A DNA stretch of 33,969 nt from JACPLA01 sp964602055 (lineage in GTDB: Bacteria; Bacteroidota; Ignavibacteria; UBA10030): NCBI GenBank assembly GCA_964602055.1, contig CAZRPU010000017.1, positions 1 through 33,969 on the forward strand. The letters are read 5' to 3'. Positions 14,044-22,136 of this stretch are shown piece after piece. The translations under genes were made by a program, and so were the position numbers. The stretch's first letter is position 1. The number at the start of each line of letters is the position of its first letter. Under the pieces are notes generated by a model. That model made no database searches. It was given only the letters and a program-made list of their open reading frames with translations, and was not told where the DNA came from.

Positions 14044-14991
14044 TTAATCTTCCAGAAGCCGCAGAGCCATCAGGACCGCCCCGAACGCGGGGGGAGCTTG
14101 CGGCTTGATGACGGTGATTTGGGGAATGGAGAATTCGATCTTATGCTTTACGATGGTTGCAAGAACCGTTTTTTCGGTAAGAAGGCTTCCAATGAAGGCA
14201 AGGGGAATCTTCTTGCGCGGCGCGCGCGTAGCCCCTTCGAGCTTGAAGGTCAGCGTTCGGACATGCTCCGTCAGTTCAAACGCGGCCCGGTTCAATATGC
14301 GCTCTGATTCCGTATCCTTCTGCGCGGCGGCTTCCAACACGACCGGAGCGACCGAAGACATGTCGAAACCACCGCGATAGACCGCATGAATGATCGCTTC
14401 CTGATCCGTCAAGCCAAATCGTTCGGCGGCAAGTTTTGTGAGAAGTGTCTCCTTTCCGCGACCGTCCAAATTCCTGGTCACGGCATTCAAAGCGTCGCGG
14501 CCGATAGCGTACCCGCTTCCTTCATCTCCCAGAAGGCGCCCCCAACCCCCCACGCGAAAGACCTTGCCTTCGAGCGTCTTGCCGAATGCTATGGACCCGG
14601 TGCCGGCGATGAGAATGATCCCGGCCGACCCCTTGAATGCTCCTTCCAATGCGATACGCGCATCGCTTTCGACGGCAACGTGTTCTATCGCAATTCCCTT
14701 CAGGTCCGCTGCTTCAGAAAGAGCCCGTTTCATGCGTTCCTGATCCGCAGGCCGTCCAGCGCCCGTCAACCCTGCAACTGCAGCCTTGACCTTATCAAGA
14801 GGTTTCCCTGCTTTTGCCGCGCAAGCGTCCATCACAGAAAGAATGGTCTGCGCTGCTTTTTCAGGCCCGATGATTTGAAAATTCGACGGGCCCGATGTTT
14901 CTTCCCCAAGAATATTCCCCTTTCGGTCGGCGATGATGCCGGCCGTTTTCGTTCCTCCCCCATCGATTCCAATGACGAATGTTTCCTTCAT
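14044..14991 (-). CDS. BadF/BadG-type N-acetyl amino-sugar kinase (NagK/MurK-like)
   Basis: This is a 315-residue ASKHA-fold kinase of the BadF/BadG/BcrA/BcrD ATPase group, which includes eukaryotic-type GlcNAc kinases and clostridial MurK (a MurNAc/GlcNAc kinase). Phosphate-binding loop 1 is GIDGGGTKT (8-16), a catalytic-type aspartate lies in VESDARIAL (near 110), IAGTGSIAFG covers 128-137, and GGWGRLLGDEGSGYAIG (148-164) is typical of sugar-kinase members rather than CoA-reductase activators; there is no Cys iron-sulfur signature. It would phosphorylate GlcNAc and/or MurNAc released by the NagZ fusion. Start: ATG at 14989-14991; an in-frame TTG at 15000 falls inside the likely promoter. 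It is the first gene of the seven-gene operon. No murQ etherase is present in the window. Confidence 0.88.
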   Translation of the reverse strand: MKETFVIGIDGGGTKTAGIIADRKGNILGEETSGPSNFQIIGPEKAAQTILSVMDACAAKAGKPLDKVKAAVAGLTGAGRPADQERMKRALSEAADLKGIAIEHVAVESDARIALEGAFKGSAGIILIAGTGSIAFGKTLEGKVFRVGGWGRLLGDEGSGYAIGRDALNAVTRNLDGRGKETLLTKLAAERFGLTDQEAIIHAVYRGGFDMSSVAPVVLEAAAQKDTESERILNRAAFELTEHVRTLTFKLEGATRAPRKKIPLAFIGSLLTEKTVLATIVKHKIEFSIPQITVIKPQAPPAFGAVLMALRLLED

Positions 14992-14997
14992 GTGAAA

Positions 14998-15032
14998 CAA
15001 AAATACTACTTCTCTGCCCTAGATTCAACAAA
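14998..15032 (-). promoter_or_regulatory. Putative promoter of the salvage operon, nearly leaderless
   Basis: On the minus strand, TATTTTTG (14998-15005) fits the Bacteroidota -7 consensus TAnnTTTG, with TTG 20 bp or TTTG 23 bp upstream. The same place fits a sigma-70 layout: TTGTTG (15026-15031), 17 bp, TAGTAT (15003-15008). Either way transcription would begin only about 2-6 nt before the ATG at 14991, and no Shine-Dalgarno is visible there. The first gene may therefore be translated from a leaderless or near-leaderless mRNA. Confidence 0.45.
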
Positions 15033-15189
15033 TTCGCCGGCTTGACGCAAGGTATAAAAAGTGGTTTCAGATTCCGCCATCCTCTTTCTCCCTTTTCGTT
15101 TTCTTCGCACGGCTCGCAGATTGACCCCGTCGATGACTGTTCCACATTGAAGAATTGTGGCTTCGCGGTTCCCTCTCCACTTTCCTTTT

Positions 15190-15202
15190 CTGATTGAATC
15201 AG
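15190..15202. promoter_or_regulatory. Palindromic operator candidate CTGATTGAATCAG
   Basis: This is a perfect 6-bp inverted repeat around one central base, overlapping the -35 hexamer of the downstream promoter. It abuts a second palindrome, AGGCGCCT, at 15201-15208. The one-base centre argues for a protein-binding site rather than an RNA hairpin. No cognate regulator gene is in the window. Confidence 0.45.
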
Positions 15203-15222
15203 GCGCCTTTCCTCCTTATCAT
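15194..15222 (+). promoter_or_regulatory. Putative sigma-70-type promoter of the cytochrome-tlpA-dsbD operon
   Basis: TTGAAT (15194-15199) and TATCAT (15217-15222) are separated by 17 bp and match the -35 and -10 consensus at four and five of six bases. The predicted start near 15229 gives a leader of about 29 nt before the ATG at 15258. The palindrome at 15190-15202 covers the -35. Confidence 0.5.
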
Positions 15223-15257
15223 GCATAGACCCCCTCAACGTGAAATCATCTCCTCCC

Positions 15258-16328
15258 ATGAACATGAAGAGTTTCCTCGTTATTGGATGTTTTCTCGCCC
15301 CCACACTTCAGGCTCAGGAGTTTCCCGAAATCACCCCTGAGACGAAAGACGGCAAGCTGATTTACGAATCCTGGTGCTCTCGCTGTCACGGAATCGACGG
15401 TTCCGGGAAGGTTGAAGGGCTGGAGCTTGATACGCCTGTCCCTGACATGACCGATTGCGGCTTCAACACACGAGAACCGCGGCGAGACTGGAAGGCTGTC
15501 ATTCTCCACGGAGGTCCCGAACGGGGGTTGTCCATGACGATGCCGGCATGGAGCGAAGCCCTTACGGCCCAGCAGGCGGACGCGGTGATCGATCATATGA
15601 AAACCTTTTGCCCGGAAGCATCCTGGCCGTCGGGAGAACTCAATTTCAGGCGTGCGCATGTAACGGCGAAGGCTTTTCCTGAAAACGAGGCACTCGTCAT
15701 CCCGACATATCAGCATGCGAAAAACAGAACGGCAACAACGAAATTCGTTTATGAGAGCAGGATTGGCCCAGGAGGTCAATGGGAGGTCTCCGTTCCCTTT
15801 TCCTCGAATACTGATCCCCGCGGGACGGGTCTTGGAGATATCGAACTCGCCGGAAAGTACACCGTGCTCCACGATGCATCCTCCCTATCGATCATCAGTC
15901 TTGGGCTTGAAAGCGGGCTTCCCACGGGAGACAGGGCAAAAGGACTTGGAGGGGGAAGCTGGAAAATCTCCCCCTTTGTCGCCGCTGCTCAAGGGTTCGG
16001 GGATCTCTTCGTCCAATCGAGCATCAAACTGGAGAAACCGCTCAAAACCGGAGCTGAGGCGGAGCTCTTCTATAATATCGCCTTCACGGTACCCCTCACC
16101 GAGGAGAAAATGGGATTTTTCCCTATGGTCGAGCTCAATGGCATTACGGTCCCGGGAGAAACGACGACATTGTTCCTGACGCCTCAACTCTATTGGGGTC
16201 TCGTCAAACGAGGGCACATAGCGCTCTCAGTGGGCATCCAGGTTCCCGTTGCCGGAGTGAAGCCGTTTGACTACAGGATCCTGAGCTTCCTGCTTTGGGA
16301 ATATGCCGACGGAGGGCTTTGGTGGTAG
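15258..16328 (+). CDS. Cytochrome c fused to an outer-membrane beta-barrel
   Basis: The 356-residue protein has a signal peptide (about residues 1-20, ending LQAQ), then a class I mono-heme cytochrome c domain with CSRCH (C40, C43, H44) and a candidate axial methionine in MTMPAW (M95), up to about residue 120. Residues about 150-356 form a barrel-like region of alternating strands with SLGLESGLPTGD, resembling the MetA-pathway/phenol-degradation transporter type (Pfam PF13557), and ends in the aromatic pair WW. One chain would place a heme at the periplasmic mouth of an outer-membrane barrel. The start is ATG at 15258; a second ATG two codons on (15264) and a GTG at 15240 are alternatives, and no clear Shine-Dalgarno helps choose. 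It is first in an operon with tlpA and dsbD. Confidence 0.8.
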   Translation: MNMKSFLVIGCFLAPTLQAQEFPEITPETKDGKLIYESWCSRCHGIDGSGKVEGLELDTPVPDMTDCGFNTREPRRDWKAVILHGGPERGLSMTMPAWSEALTAQQADAVIDHMKTFCPEASWPSGELNFRRAHVTAKAFPENEALVIPTYQHAKNRTATTKFVYESRIGPGGQWEVSVPFSSNTDPRGTGLGDIELAGKYTVLHDASSLSIISLGLESGLPTGDRAKGLGGGSWKISPFVAAAQGFGDLFVQSSIKLEKPLKTGAEAELFYNIAFTVPLTEEKMGFFPMVELNGITVPGETTTLFLTPQLYWGLVKRGHIALSVGIQVPVAGVKPFDYRILSFLLWEYADGGLWW

Positions 16329-16356
16329 CTTGAGGGATTATTTTTTGCCTTCAATG

Positions 16357-16365
16357 TGTTATATT
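16357..16365 (+). promoter_or_regulatory. Possible internal extended -10 before tlpA
   Basis: TGTTATATT is a TG-n-TATATT extended -10 in the 75-bp gap after the cytochrome-barrel gene. There is no good -35. It would let tlpA and dsbD be transcribed separately, with a leader of about 30 nt. It also overlaps an upstream in-frame GTG (16356), which makes that codon an unlikely start. Confidence 0.25.
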
Positions 16366-16403
16366 GGAAACCGTTTCACGATTCATTCCGGGAAGGAAGC
16401 ATT

Positions 16404-16877
16404 ATGACTCGTTTTACTTTTGTTGCGGGAATCTTGGTCCTTGCCGCCGGATTCGCACCGGGGCAGGGTAAGAAGGCGGCTGATTTTGACTTGAAAACAT
16501 CCGACGGAAAAACTGTTCAGCTTTCTCAACTCAAAGGAAAAGTCGTTCTCCTGAATTTTTGGGCCACATGGTGCGGCCCCTGCAGAAAAGAGATTCCTGA
16601 TTTTCTTGAAGTGTATGAGCGCTACAAGGGAAAAGGCTTTGAGATCATCGGCGTTTCACTGGACGAAGAAGGCTGGAATGTGGTGAACCCCTTTGTGAAA
16701 CAGTATAAGATCAGCTATCCTGTCGTAATCGGCAGCGGAAAGCTGGTGAATGCGTACGGCGGTTTTGAGTTTATTCCAACCACGTTTCTGATCAACAAGG
16801 AGGGAGTGATCGTTCACACGTTTACAGGCCTTGTCACGAAGGCCGATCTCGAACGTAGGTTGAAGGGCGTCCTGTAG
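16404..16877 (+). CDS. TlpA/ResA-type periplasmic thiol-disulfide oxidoreductase
   Basis: This is a 157-residue thioredoxin-fold protein behind a signal peptide or N-terminal anchor (residues 1-20). The active site is WCGPC (C57, C60) in NFWATWCGPCRKEIPDF, and the cis-proline is P125 in FIPTTFLI. TlpA/ResA proteins reduce apocytochrome CxxCH cysteines or other envelope disulfides. The flanking cytochrome gene and DsbD, a likely electron donor, support that role. The start is ATG at 16404, preceded by GGAAGGA (16391-16397) with a 6-nt spacer. The upstream in-frame GTG at 16356 would put 16 non-signal residues in front of the signal peptide and is rejected. Confidence 0.92.
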   Translation: MTRFTFVAGILVLAAGFAPGQGKKAADFDLKTSDGKTVQLSQLKGKVVLLNFWATWCGPCRKEIPDFLEVYERYKGKGFEIIGVSLDEEGWNVVNPFVKQYKISYPVVIGSGKLVNAYGGFEFIPTTFLINKEGVIVHTFTGLVTKADLERRLKGVL

Positions 16878-16884
16878 GACAACG

Positions 16885-18687
16885 ATGACACTCCGGTCAG
16901 CCATGCTTCGGTCTCTCGTCACCCTTCTGTTGGTCTTCACCTCCTCCGCTGCTGCCCAGTCCCTGCCGGCAGCGAGCAGCAAAGAAGTGAAGGCGGAAGT
17001 GAAGCTCTCCCGCGACAAATTTCAGCGCGGCGGGATTGCCAACATTGCCGTCGTTCTCGCAATCGAGGACGGCTGGCATATTAACGCGCATAACCCGACG
17101 TATGACTATCTCATCGGAACAGTTGTCGACCTCCAGCCGATGGAGGGCGTTATCATTGCCGATATCCGCTACCCCGAAGGCACCCTGCAGCGGTTCGGAT
17201 TCGCCGACGATCTCCTCAGGGTGTATGACGGCTCCGTTCCGATTTTTCTCTCTTTTAAACTCTCCGAGAAAATCAAGCCGGGCAGTTATTCCTTTCCTGC
17301 AACGGTGAGGTTCCAGGCCTGCAACGATCAGGTGTGCCTTGCCCCTGCCTCTGTTTCGCTCCACATTCCCCTCGTTGTCGCAGAGGCGTCAGAATCTTTC
17401 CAGAAGACCAATGAATCCCTTTTCGCTGTCTACGAGTCCATGCCAACCGGCAACGGAAAGTCGAATGAGCTTGCACAGCTCTTCGAGACTGAGGGTTCGA
17501 TGGTCGCATTTCTCGCAATCTTCTTTATCGGACTTGCACTGAATCTGACCCCTTGCGTTTACCCCATGCTTTCCGTTACCGTTTCGCTCTTTGGAACTCA
17601 AAGCGACACGAACACAATGCGCGTTTTTTTGAAAGCGGTGGTCTACGTTTTGGGGATTGCATCCATGTACAGCGTTCTTGGCGTGACGGCCGCCATGAGC
17701 GGCGGACTCTTTGGGAACTGGCTGCAAAGCCCGTGGGTCTTAGGAGTCATTGGTGCACTTTTGTTTGCACTTGCTTTGAGCATGTTTGGCCTGTACCAGA
17801 TTCAAGCGCCGTACTGGCTCACCAGCAAACTGGGGGGGACCACAGGCACGGGAATCATCAGCCTCTTTGTTTCCGGCCTCGTCGTCGGGATTTTCGCGGC
17901 ACCGTGCATAGGACCCCCTGTTATCGCTCTGCTGGCTTTCGTTGGACAAAAAGGAGATCCCGTTTTCGGCTTCTGGGCTTTCTTCGTTCTCTCATTCGGC
18001 CTCGGACTTCCCTATCTCATTCTCGGGACGTTCTCGGGCCTCCTGAAGAAGGTCCCCAGGTCAGGTGCATGGCTCATTTGGGTCGAGAGAATCTTCGGCG
18101 TCGTCCTGACCGGTGCGGCGCTTTTCTACCTTTCCCTCGCGTTCTTTCCAAAGTATGCCGCATACGTCGTACCGATCACTCTCATCGGTGGCGGCCTGTA
18201 CCTCGGTTTCATCGAACCCTCAGCGCGGGACCGTGTATGGCTCAAACGGCTGAAGTGGACATTTGGAGCCGCCTGTGTAGTCGTTGGCGGGGTCTTCGCC
18301 AATGCCTTGCGCGAGCCCTCCGTCTCCTGGCAGTCCTACAGTGAGGATTGGATTTCGGAGGCAAAGGCATCGGAACAACCCATTATCATGGATTTTTACG
18401 CAGACTGGTGCATTCCCTGCCTTGAACTCGATCGAAAGACTTTCACTGACCCGGAGGTCATCGCAGCAGCAGAGAAATTCGTGCGTCTCAAAGTCGATCT
18501 CACCCACTTCGATTCTCCCGAAGCCGAAGAGCTGCGGAAGCGGTATGATATCGCGGGGGTTCCGACCATTGTTTTTCTCAACACGAACGGAGAAGAGGTC
18601 CGTTCTTCCCGCATCGTGGGATATGTGCCGCCCGCTGAGTTTCTCGAAAAAATAAAGCCCCTCCTTCCCGACCCGACCGCAAATTAG
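16885..18687 (+). CDS. dsbD: Thiol:disulfide interchange protein DsbD (full three-domain form)
   Basis: The 600-residue protein has all three parts of DsbD. A signal peptide (about 1-25) is followed by the periplasmic alpha domain with redox pair C146/C151 (QACNDQVCL). The membrane domain (about 205-475) has the two transport cysteines C224 in NLTPCVYPM and C341 in AAPCIGPP. The C-terminal thioredoxin domain has WCIPC (C509, C512) and cis-Pro near 560 (AGVPTIVF). It carries electrons from cytoplasmic thioredoxin across the inner membrane to periplasmic oxidoreductases, here probably the adjacent TlpA protein. AGGA at 16876-16879 overlaps the tlpA stop and lies 5 nt before the ATG, so translation is probably coupled. 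Confidence 0.95.
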   Translation: MTLRSAMLRSLVTLLLVFTSSAAAQSLPAASSKEVKAEVKLSRDKFQRGGIANIAVVLAIEDGWHINAHNPTYDYLIGTVVDLQPMEGVIIADIRYPEGTLQRFGFADDLLRVYDGSVPIFLSFKLSEKIKPGSYSFPATVRFQACNDQVCLAPASVSLHIPLVVAEASESFQKTNESLFAVYESMPTGNGKSNELAQLFETEGSMVAFLAIFFIGLALNLTPCVYPMLSVTVSLFGTQSDTNTMRVFLKAVVYVLGIASMYSVLGVTAAMSGGLFGNWLQSPWVLGVIGALLFALALSMFGLYQIQAPYWLTSKLGGTTGTGIISLFVSGLVVGIFAAPCIGPPVIALLAFVGQKGDPVFGFWAFFVLSFGLGLPYLILGTFSGLLKKVPRSGAWLIWVERIFGVVLTGAALFYLSLAFFPKYAAYVVPITLIGGGLYLGFIEPSARDRVWLKRLKWTFGAACVVVGGVFANALREPSVSWQSYSEDWISEAKASEQPIIMDFYADWCIPCLELDRKTFTDPEVIAAAEKFVRLKVDLTHFDSPEAEELRKRYDIAGVPTIVFLNTNGEEVRSSRIVGYVPPAEFLEKIKPLLPDPTAN

Positions 18688-18813
18688 GAACTGTTCTAGG
18701 TTGCGGTCGCACCTCAGGCCCTCCCGTTTCACGCCAAAATCAGGCTGCCTTCGCCCCGCCAAAAAAAAATCAATCGTTCATTTTCGCTGATTTGCGGAGG
18801 GACGAAAAAACTC

Positions 18814-18844
18814 TTGACAAAAGGTTCAAGATTGTCAATATTCT
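18814..18844 (+). promoter_or_regulatory. Putative promoter with TTGACA/TGTCAA inverted repeat
   Basis: A perfect -35 hexamer TTGACA (18814-18819) is followed after 19 bp by TATTCT (18839-18844, four of six). TTGACA also forms an inverted repeat with TGTCAA at 18833-18838, and a nested CTTGA/TCAAG pair lies within. The symmetry suggests an operator between or over the promoter elements. Spacing is longer than ideal, so the exact -10 is uncertain. Confidence 0.4.
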
Positions 18845-18919
18845 TTTCACGTTGAAATTGTTCTTTCGCTGAAAAAAGCCCGCCTTTCCAACCGAAGTCC
18901 TCGAGGATTCCTTGCAGAT

Positions 18920-18924
18920 GAGGA
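18920..18924 (+). promoter_or_regulatory. Ribosome-binding site deciding the TonB receptor start
   Basis: GAGGA lies 5 nt before the ATG at 18930. This favours 18930 over the in-frame TTG (18912) and ATG (18918), and gives the cleanest signal peptide. A second GAGG near 18904 would serve the TTG, so this is not absolute. Confidence 0.6.
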
Positions 18925-18929
18925 TAGAC

Positions 18930-21900
18930 ATGATTTCAAAAAACCGTTTCCACGCAGCTTCCTTGTTTCTGGCTCTTTCTTTTTTCACGGCTTCCCTTTT
19001 TGGCCAGACCGGCAAGATTGCCGGAACCGTGACCGACAGTCAGACGGGCGAGAAGCTCCTTTCGACTAATGTCATCATCGAAGGCACGACCCTCGGCGCC
19101 GCATCCAACCTGGACGGATATTTCGTCATTTTGAATATCCCTCCGGGAACATATCGGGTGAAGGCATCCATGATTGGGTATACCCCCTCGGTCATTGTCG
19201 ACGTACGCGTACAAATTGACCAGACCACGGAACTGGACATTTCGATGACGCAGACGACGCTTCAGACAGAAGAAGTGATCGTCGTTGCGACGCGGCCTAT
19301 CGTCGAAAGAGGTGTTTCATCCAGCCGCGCAAACATCACAAGTGAGGAAATCGTTAATCTTCCCGTCACACAGGTCTCAAGCGTCGTCGGCCTGCAAGCC
19401 GGGGTGCAGGGGTTGAGCGTCCGGGGAGGAGATTCGAAGGAGACAGCTTTCATTCTCAATGGCTTAACCTTGCGCGATGAACGGGACAATACGCCATACA
19501 CTTCCGTCAGCCTCCTGGCAGTCCAGGACATCCAGATTCAAACCGGAGGATTCAACGCTGAGTACGGCAACGTGCGATCGGGGGTCATTAACGTCGTAAC
19601 GAAAGAAGGGGAAAGGAACAAGTACTCCGCCGGCGTCTTTGTGCGCTACAGTCCGCCGGCAAAACAGTACTTCGGAATGGCCCCGAACAACAGGAATTCG
19701 TACTGGATTCGACCGTTCCTCGACGATGCCGTCGCGTGGACCGGAACAAAGAACGGCGCCTGGGATGAATGGACGCAGCGACAGTACAAGGAATTTGAAG
19801 GATGGAATTCCATTTCTCAAAAACTGCTTGCCGACAACGATCCGACGAACGATCTTTCCCCCACGGCCGCACAGCAAGTATTCCTCTGGCAGCACAGAAA
19901 AGACTTCAGTATTACGAAACCGGATTATGATATTGACGCGGGCTTCGGAGGACCGGTACCGTTTGTCAGCGAAGAACTCGGCGGGCTCCGGTTCTACGCC
20001 TCGGGAAGAGTGACCGAAGAACAGCTCATTGTTCCGTTATCCCGATCCCGCAACTGGGATTACAGCATGAATTTGAAGCTTACCTCCGATGTAGGCACTG
20101 GCATGAAGCTCATGATCGAAGGGCTTGTGGGTCGTCTTCGCTCCGTTGATCGGAACCAGAATGGAGTTTTCGGAAGCTTTGCAAGCCCCGCTCTGGTCGC
20201 AAATGCGATGAATCAGGTCAGCTTTATCGACACGAGACTCTTCGCCTCGGATTATTGGGCGCCAAACCGCGTGAAACGAACCATGCTGGGGGCCAAGTTT
20301 ACTCATTTCCTCAACACCACAACGTTTTACGAAGCGAGCGCACAGCTCTTTTCATCAGACTATAGCACGAATCCCGGGCGCGCCAGAAACACGGACAGGG
20401 TATATCTCTTTGGGAGCAGCTATTACCTCGATGAGGCCCCCTTTGGATTCGTTGCCAGCCCCGACAATTACTCCACCACGGGTATTGACGGCATGAGAAT
20501 GGCAATCGGAATGAGCAATGCCAGGGATTCCAGCAAGCTTTCCACCTACACTCTTCGATTCGACATTTCAAGCCAGCTCGACAAGTATAACGAGGGAAAA
20601 GCCGGAGTCGAATTTGTTTACACAGACAATGATGTCAACTACGGCTCCGTTGACCTTGTGCTCCCGTCAGGGCGATCGACTTCCCGCTGGCATACATTTC
20701 CGAAGCGCCTCTCGGCGTATGTCCAGGACAAACTCGAATTTGAGGGCATGATTGCGAACGTAGGGCTCCGCTTCGACCTCTCCGACGCCGGCGGCGAGTG
20801 GTATGAGTACGATCCGTACACGACCACGTTTCGCGGAACCGCTTCTCTGGGGATTGACACTCTTCTTCAGAAAGCGCCGACGAAGGCCATCACTGCTTTC
20901 AGCCCGCGGCTTGGTGTTGCCTTCCCCATCACCACCGACGCAAAACTCTTTTTCAACTACGGTCATTTTCGTTCGATGCCCAATCCCGAAGATCTCTTCC
21001 TTGTGCGCCGCGAGACCGCCACACAGAGCATCATCCGAATTGCGAATCCCAACCTCCCGCTCGAGAAGACCGTTGCGTACGAATTGGGCTATGAGCACAA
21101 TCTCTTCGATATGTTCCTGCTGCGGCTTGCAGGATATTACAAAGACATCAGCGATCAGCGAAGGCTGGTCTCGTTCGTGGGATACAGCAATATCCCAAAT
21201 TACACAGTCACAACGAACACATCCTACGCCGACACGCGCGGCTTTGAGATCACCCTCACGAAGAACCGCGGTAGCTGGGTTCAGGGATTTCTGAACTATA
21301 CATACATGGTGAGCACGTCCGGAGCTTTCGGACGTCCGACCTACTACCAGAATGCTGTTCAGCAGGCGGAGGATGAGCGAACCAATCCTCAACAATTCAA
21401 ACCTATTCCGCGTCCGTACGCACGCGCAAGCGTCGACGTGTTCTCGCCTTCGGAATTTGGACCCGAGATCATGGGTTTCTACCCGGCGGCCGACATTCGT
21501 GCGAACCTGCTGGCGCGGTGGACGTCAGGCTTCTACTTCACCTGGGTCGGCGGCGGATCTGTCCCGGGCATTCAGAACAACACCCAATGGAAAGGCTCCT
21601 ACAGTTTCGATCTGAGAGTGAGCAAGTCGATCGCACTTGGTCCGTTGAATTTGCAGATCTTCATGGACGTTGCAAATCTCTTCAATAGAAAAGAAATGGC
21701 TACCATCGGAACCACTCCTCTTGGATTTGTTGATGCTCAGGATTATCTCAACTACATGAAGTCGCTCCATTTGCCTTCCGACTTTGACCGTTTCGGCTAC
21801 GGTAACATTGCAGGAGATGACGAGCCGGGTGACTACCGCAAAACGGGTGTTGCTTTCCAGCCGATGGTGTATACGCAGGACATCACAACCGTTTCCTCGC

Positions 21901-22103
21901 CAAGCTCTGTTCCACTCTATTATGAAGCCCAGTCGAAGACATACTATCAGTGGGTCTCCGGACAATGGCAGGTAGCCGATCAGTCAAAGGTGAACAAAGC
22001 GCTCGAAGACAAGGCCTATATTGACATGCCCAATCAGGATTGGTTTACGTTCCTGAATCCAAGGGATATCTATTTTGGCCTCAAGGTCTCTCTGGGCTTT
22101 TGA
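18930..22103 (+). CDS. TonB-dependent receptor with CarboxypepD_reg-like N-terminal domain
   Basis: The 1057-residue outer-membrane receptor starts with a signal peptide (MISKNRFHAASLFLALSFFT..). Residues about 26-105 are a carboxypeptidase-regulatory-like beta-sandwich (GKIAGTVTDSQTGEKL, then DGYFVILNIPPGTYRV). The plug domain follows (about 120-235), with LSVRGGDSKETAFILNGLTL and YGNVRSGVINVVTKEG. A long 22-strand-type barrel ends in GLKVSLGF with terminal phenylalanine. It would use TonB/ExbBD energy to import or handle a large ligand. The architecture is SusC-like, but no SusD gene follows. Instead a T9SS-tailed FN3 protein, a PorV-family barrel and a propeller lipoprotein come next at short spacing. 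The substrate cannot be inferred. Confidence 0.93.
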   Translation: MISKNRFHAASLFLALSFFTASLFGQTGKIAGTVTDSQTGEKLLSTNVIIEGTTLGAASNLDGYFVILNIPPGTYRVKASMIGYTPSVIVDVRVQIDQTTELDISMTQTTLQTEEVIVVATRPIVERGVSSSRANITSEEIVNLPVTQVSSVVGLQAGVQGLSVRGGDSKETAFILNGLTLRDERDNTPYTSVSLLAVQDIQIQTGGFNAEYGNVRSGVINVVTKEGERNKYSAGVFVRYSPPAKQYFGMAPNNRNSYWIRPFLDDAVAWTGTKNGAWDEWTQRQYKEFEGWNSISQKLLADNDPTNDLSPTAAQQVFLWQHRKDFSITKPDYDIDAGFGGPVPFVSEELGGLRFYASGRVTEEQLIVPLSRSRNWDYSMNLKLTSDVGTGMKLMIEGLVGRLRSVDRNQNGVFGSFASPALVANAMNQVSFIDTRLFASDYWAPNRVKRTMLGAKFTHFLNTTTFYEASAQLFSSDYSTNPGRARNTDRVYLFGSSYYLDEAPFGFVASPDNYSTTGIDGMRMAIGMSNARDSSKLSTYTLRFDISSQLDKYNEGKAGVEFVYTDNDVNYGSVDLVLPSGRSTSRWHTFPKRLSAYVQDKLEFEGMIANVGLRFDLSDAGGEWYEYDPYTTTFRGTASLGIDTLLQKAPTKAITAFSPRLGVAFPITTDAKLFFNYGHFRSMPNPEDLFLVRRETATQSIIRIANPNLPLEKTVAYELGYEHNLFDMFLLRLAGYYKDISDQRRLVSFVGYSNIPNYTVTTNTSYADTRGFEITLTKNRGSWVQGFLNYTYMVSTSGAFGRPTYYQNAVQQAEDERTNPQQFKPIPRPYARASVDVFSPSEFGPEIMGFYPAADIRANLLARWTSGFYFTWVGGGSVPGIQNNTQWKGSYSFDLRVSKSIALGPLNLQIFMDVANLFNRKEMATIGTTPLGFVDAQDYLNYMKSLHLPSDFDRFGYGNIAGDDEPGDYRKTGVAFQPMVYTQDITTVSSPSSVPLYYEAQSKTYYQWVSGQWQVADQSKVNKALEDKAYIDMPNQDWFTFLNPRDIYFGLKVSLGF

Positions 22104-22136
22104 GGTTGGATGAACAGCCTCATGATGGATAAACAA

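Larger units (their letters stand above)
18688..18929. other. Spacer between dsbD and the TonB receptor gene
   Basis: The first half shows no gene and no convincing terminator; a small imperfect hairpin near 18697-18715 lacks a T-run. The second half holds a promoter-like TTGACA with an inverted repeat (18814-18844) and the ribosome-binding site of the receptor. Confidence 0.5.
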
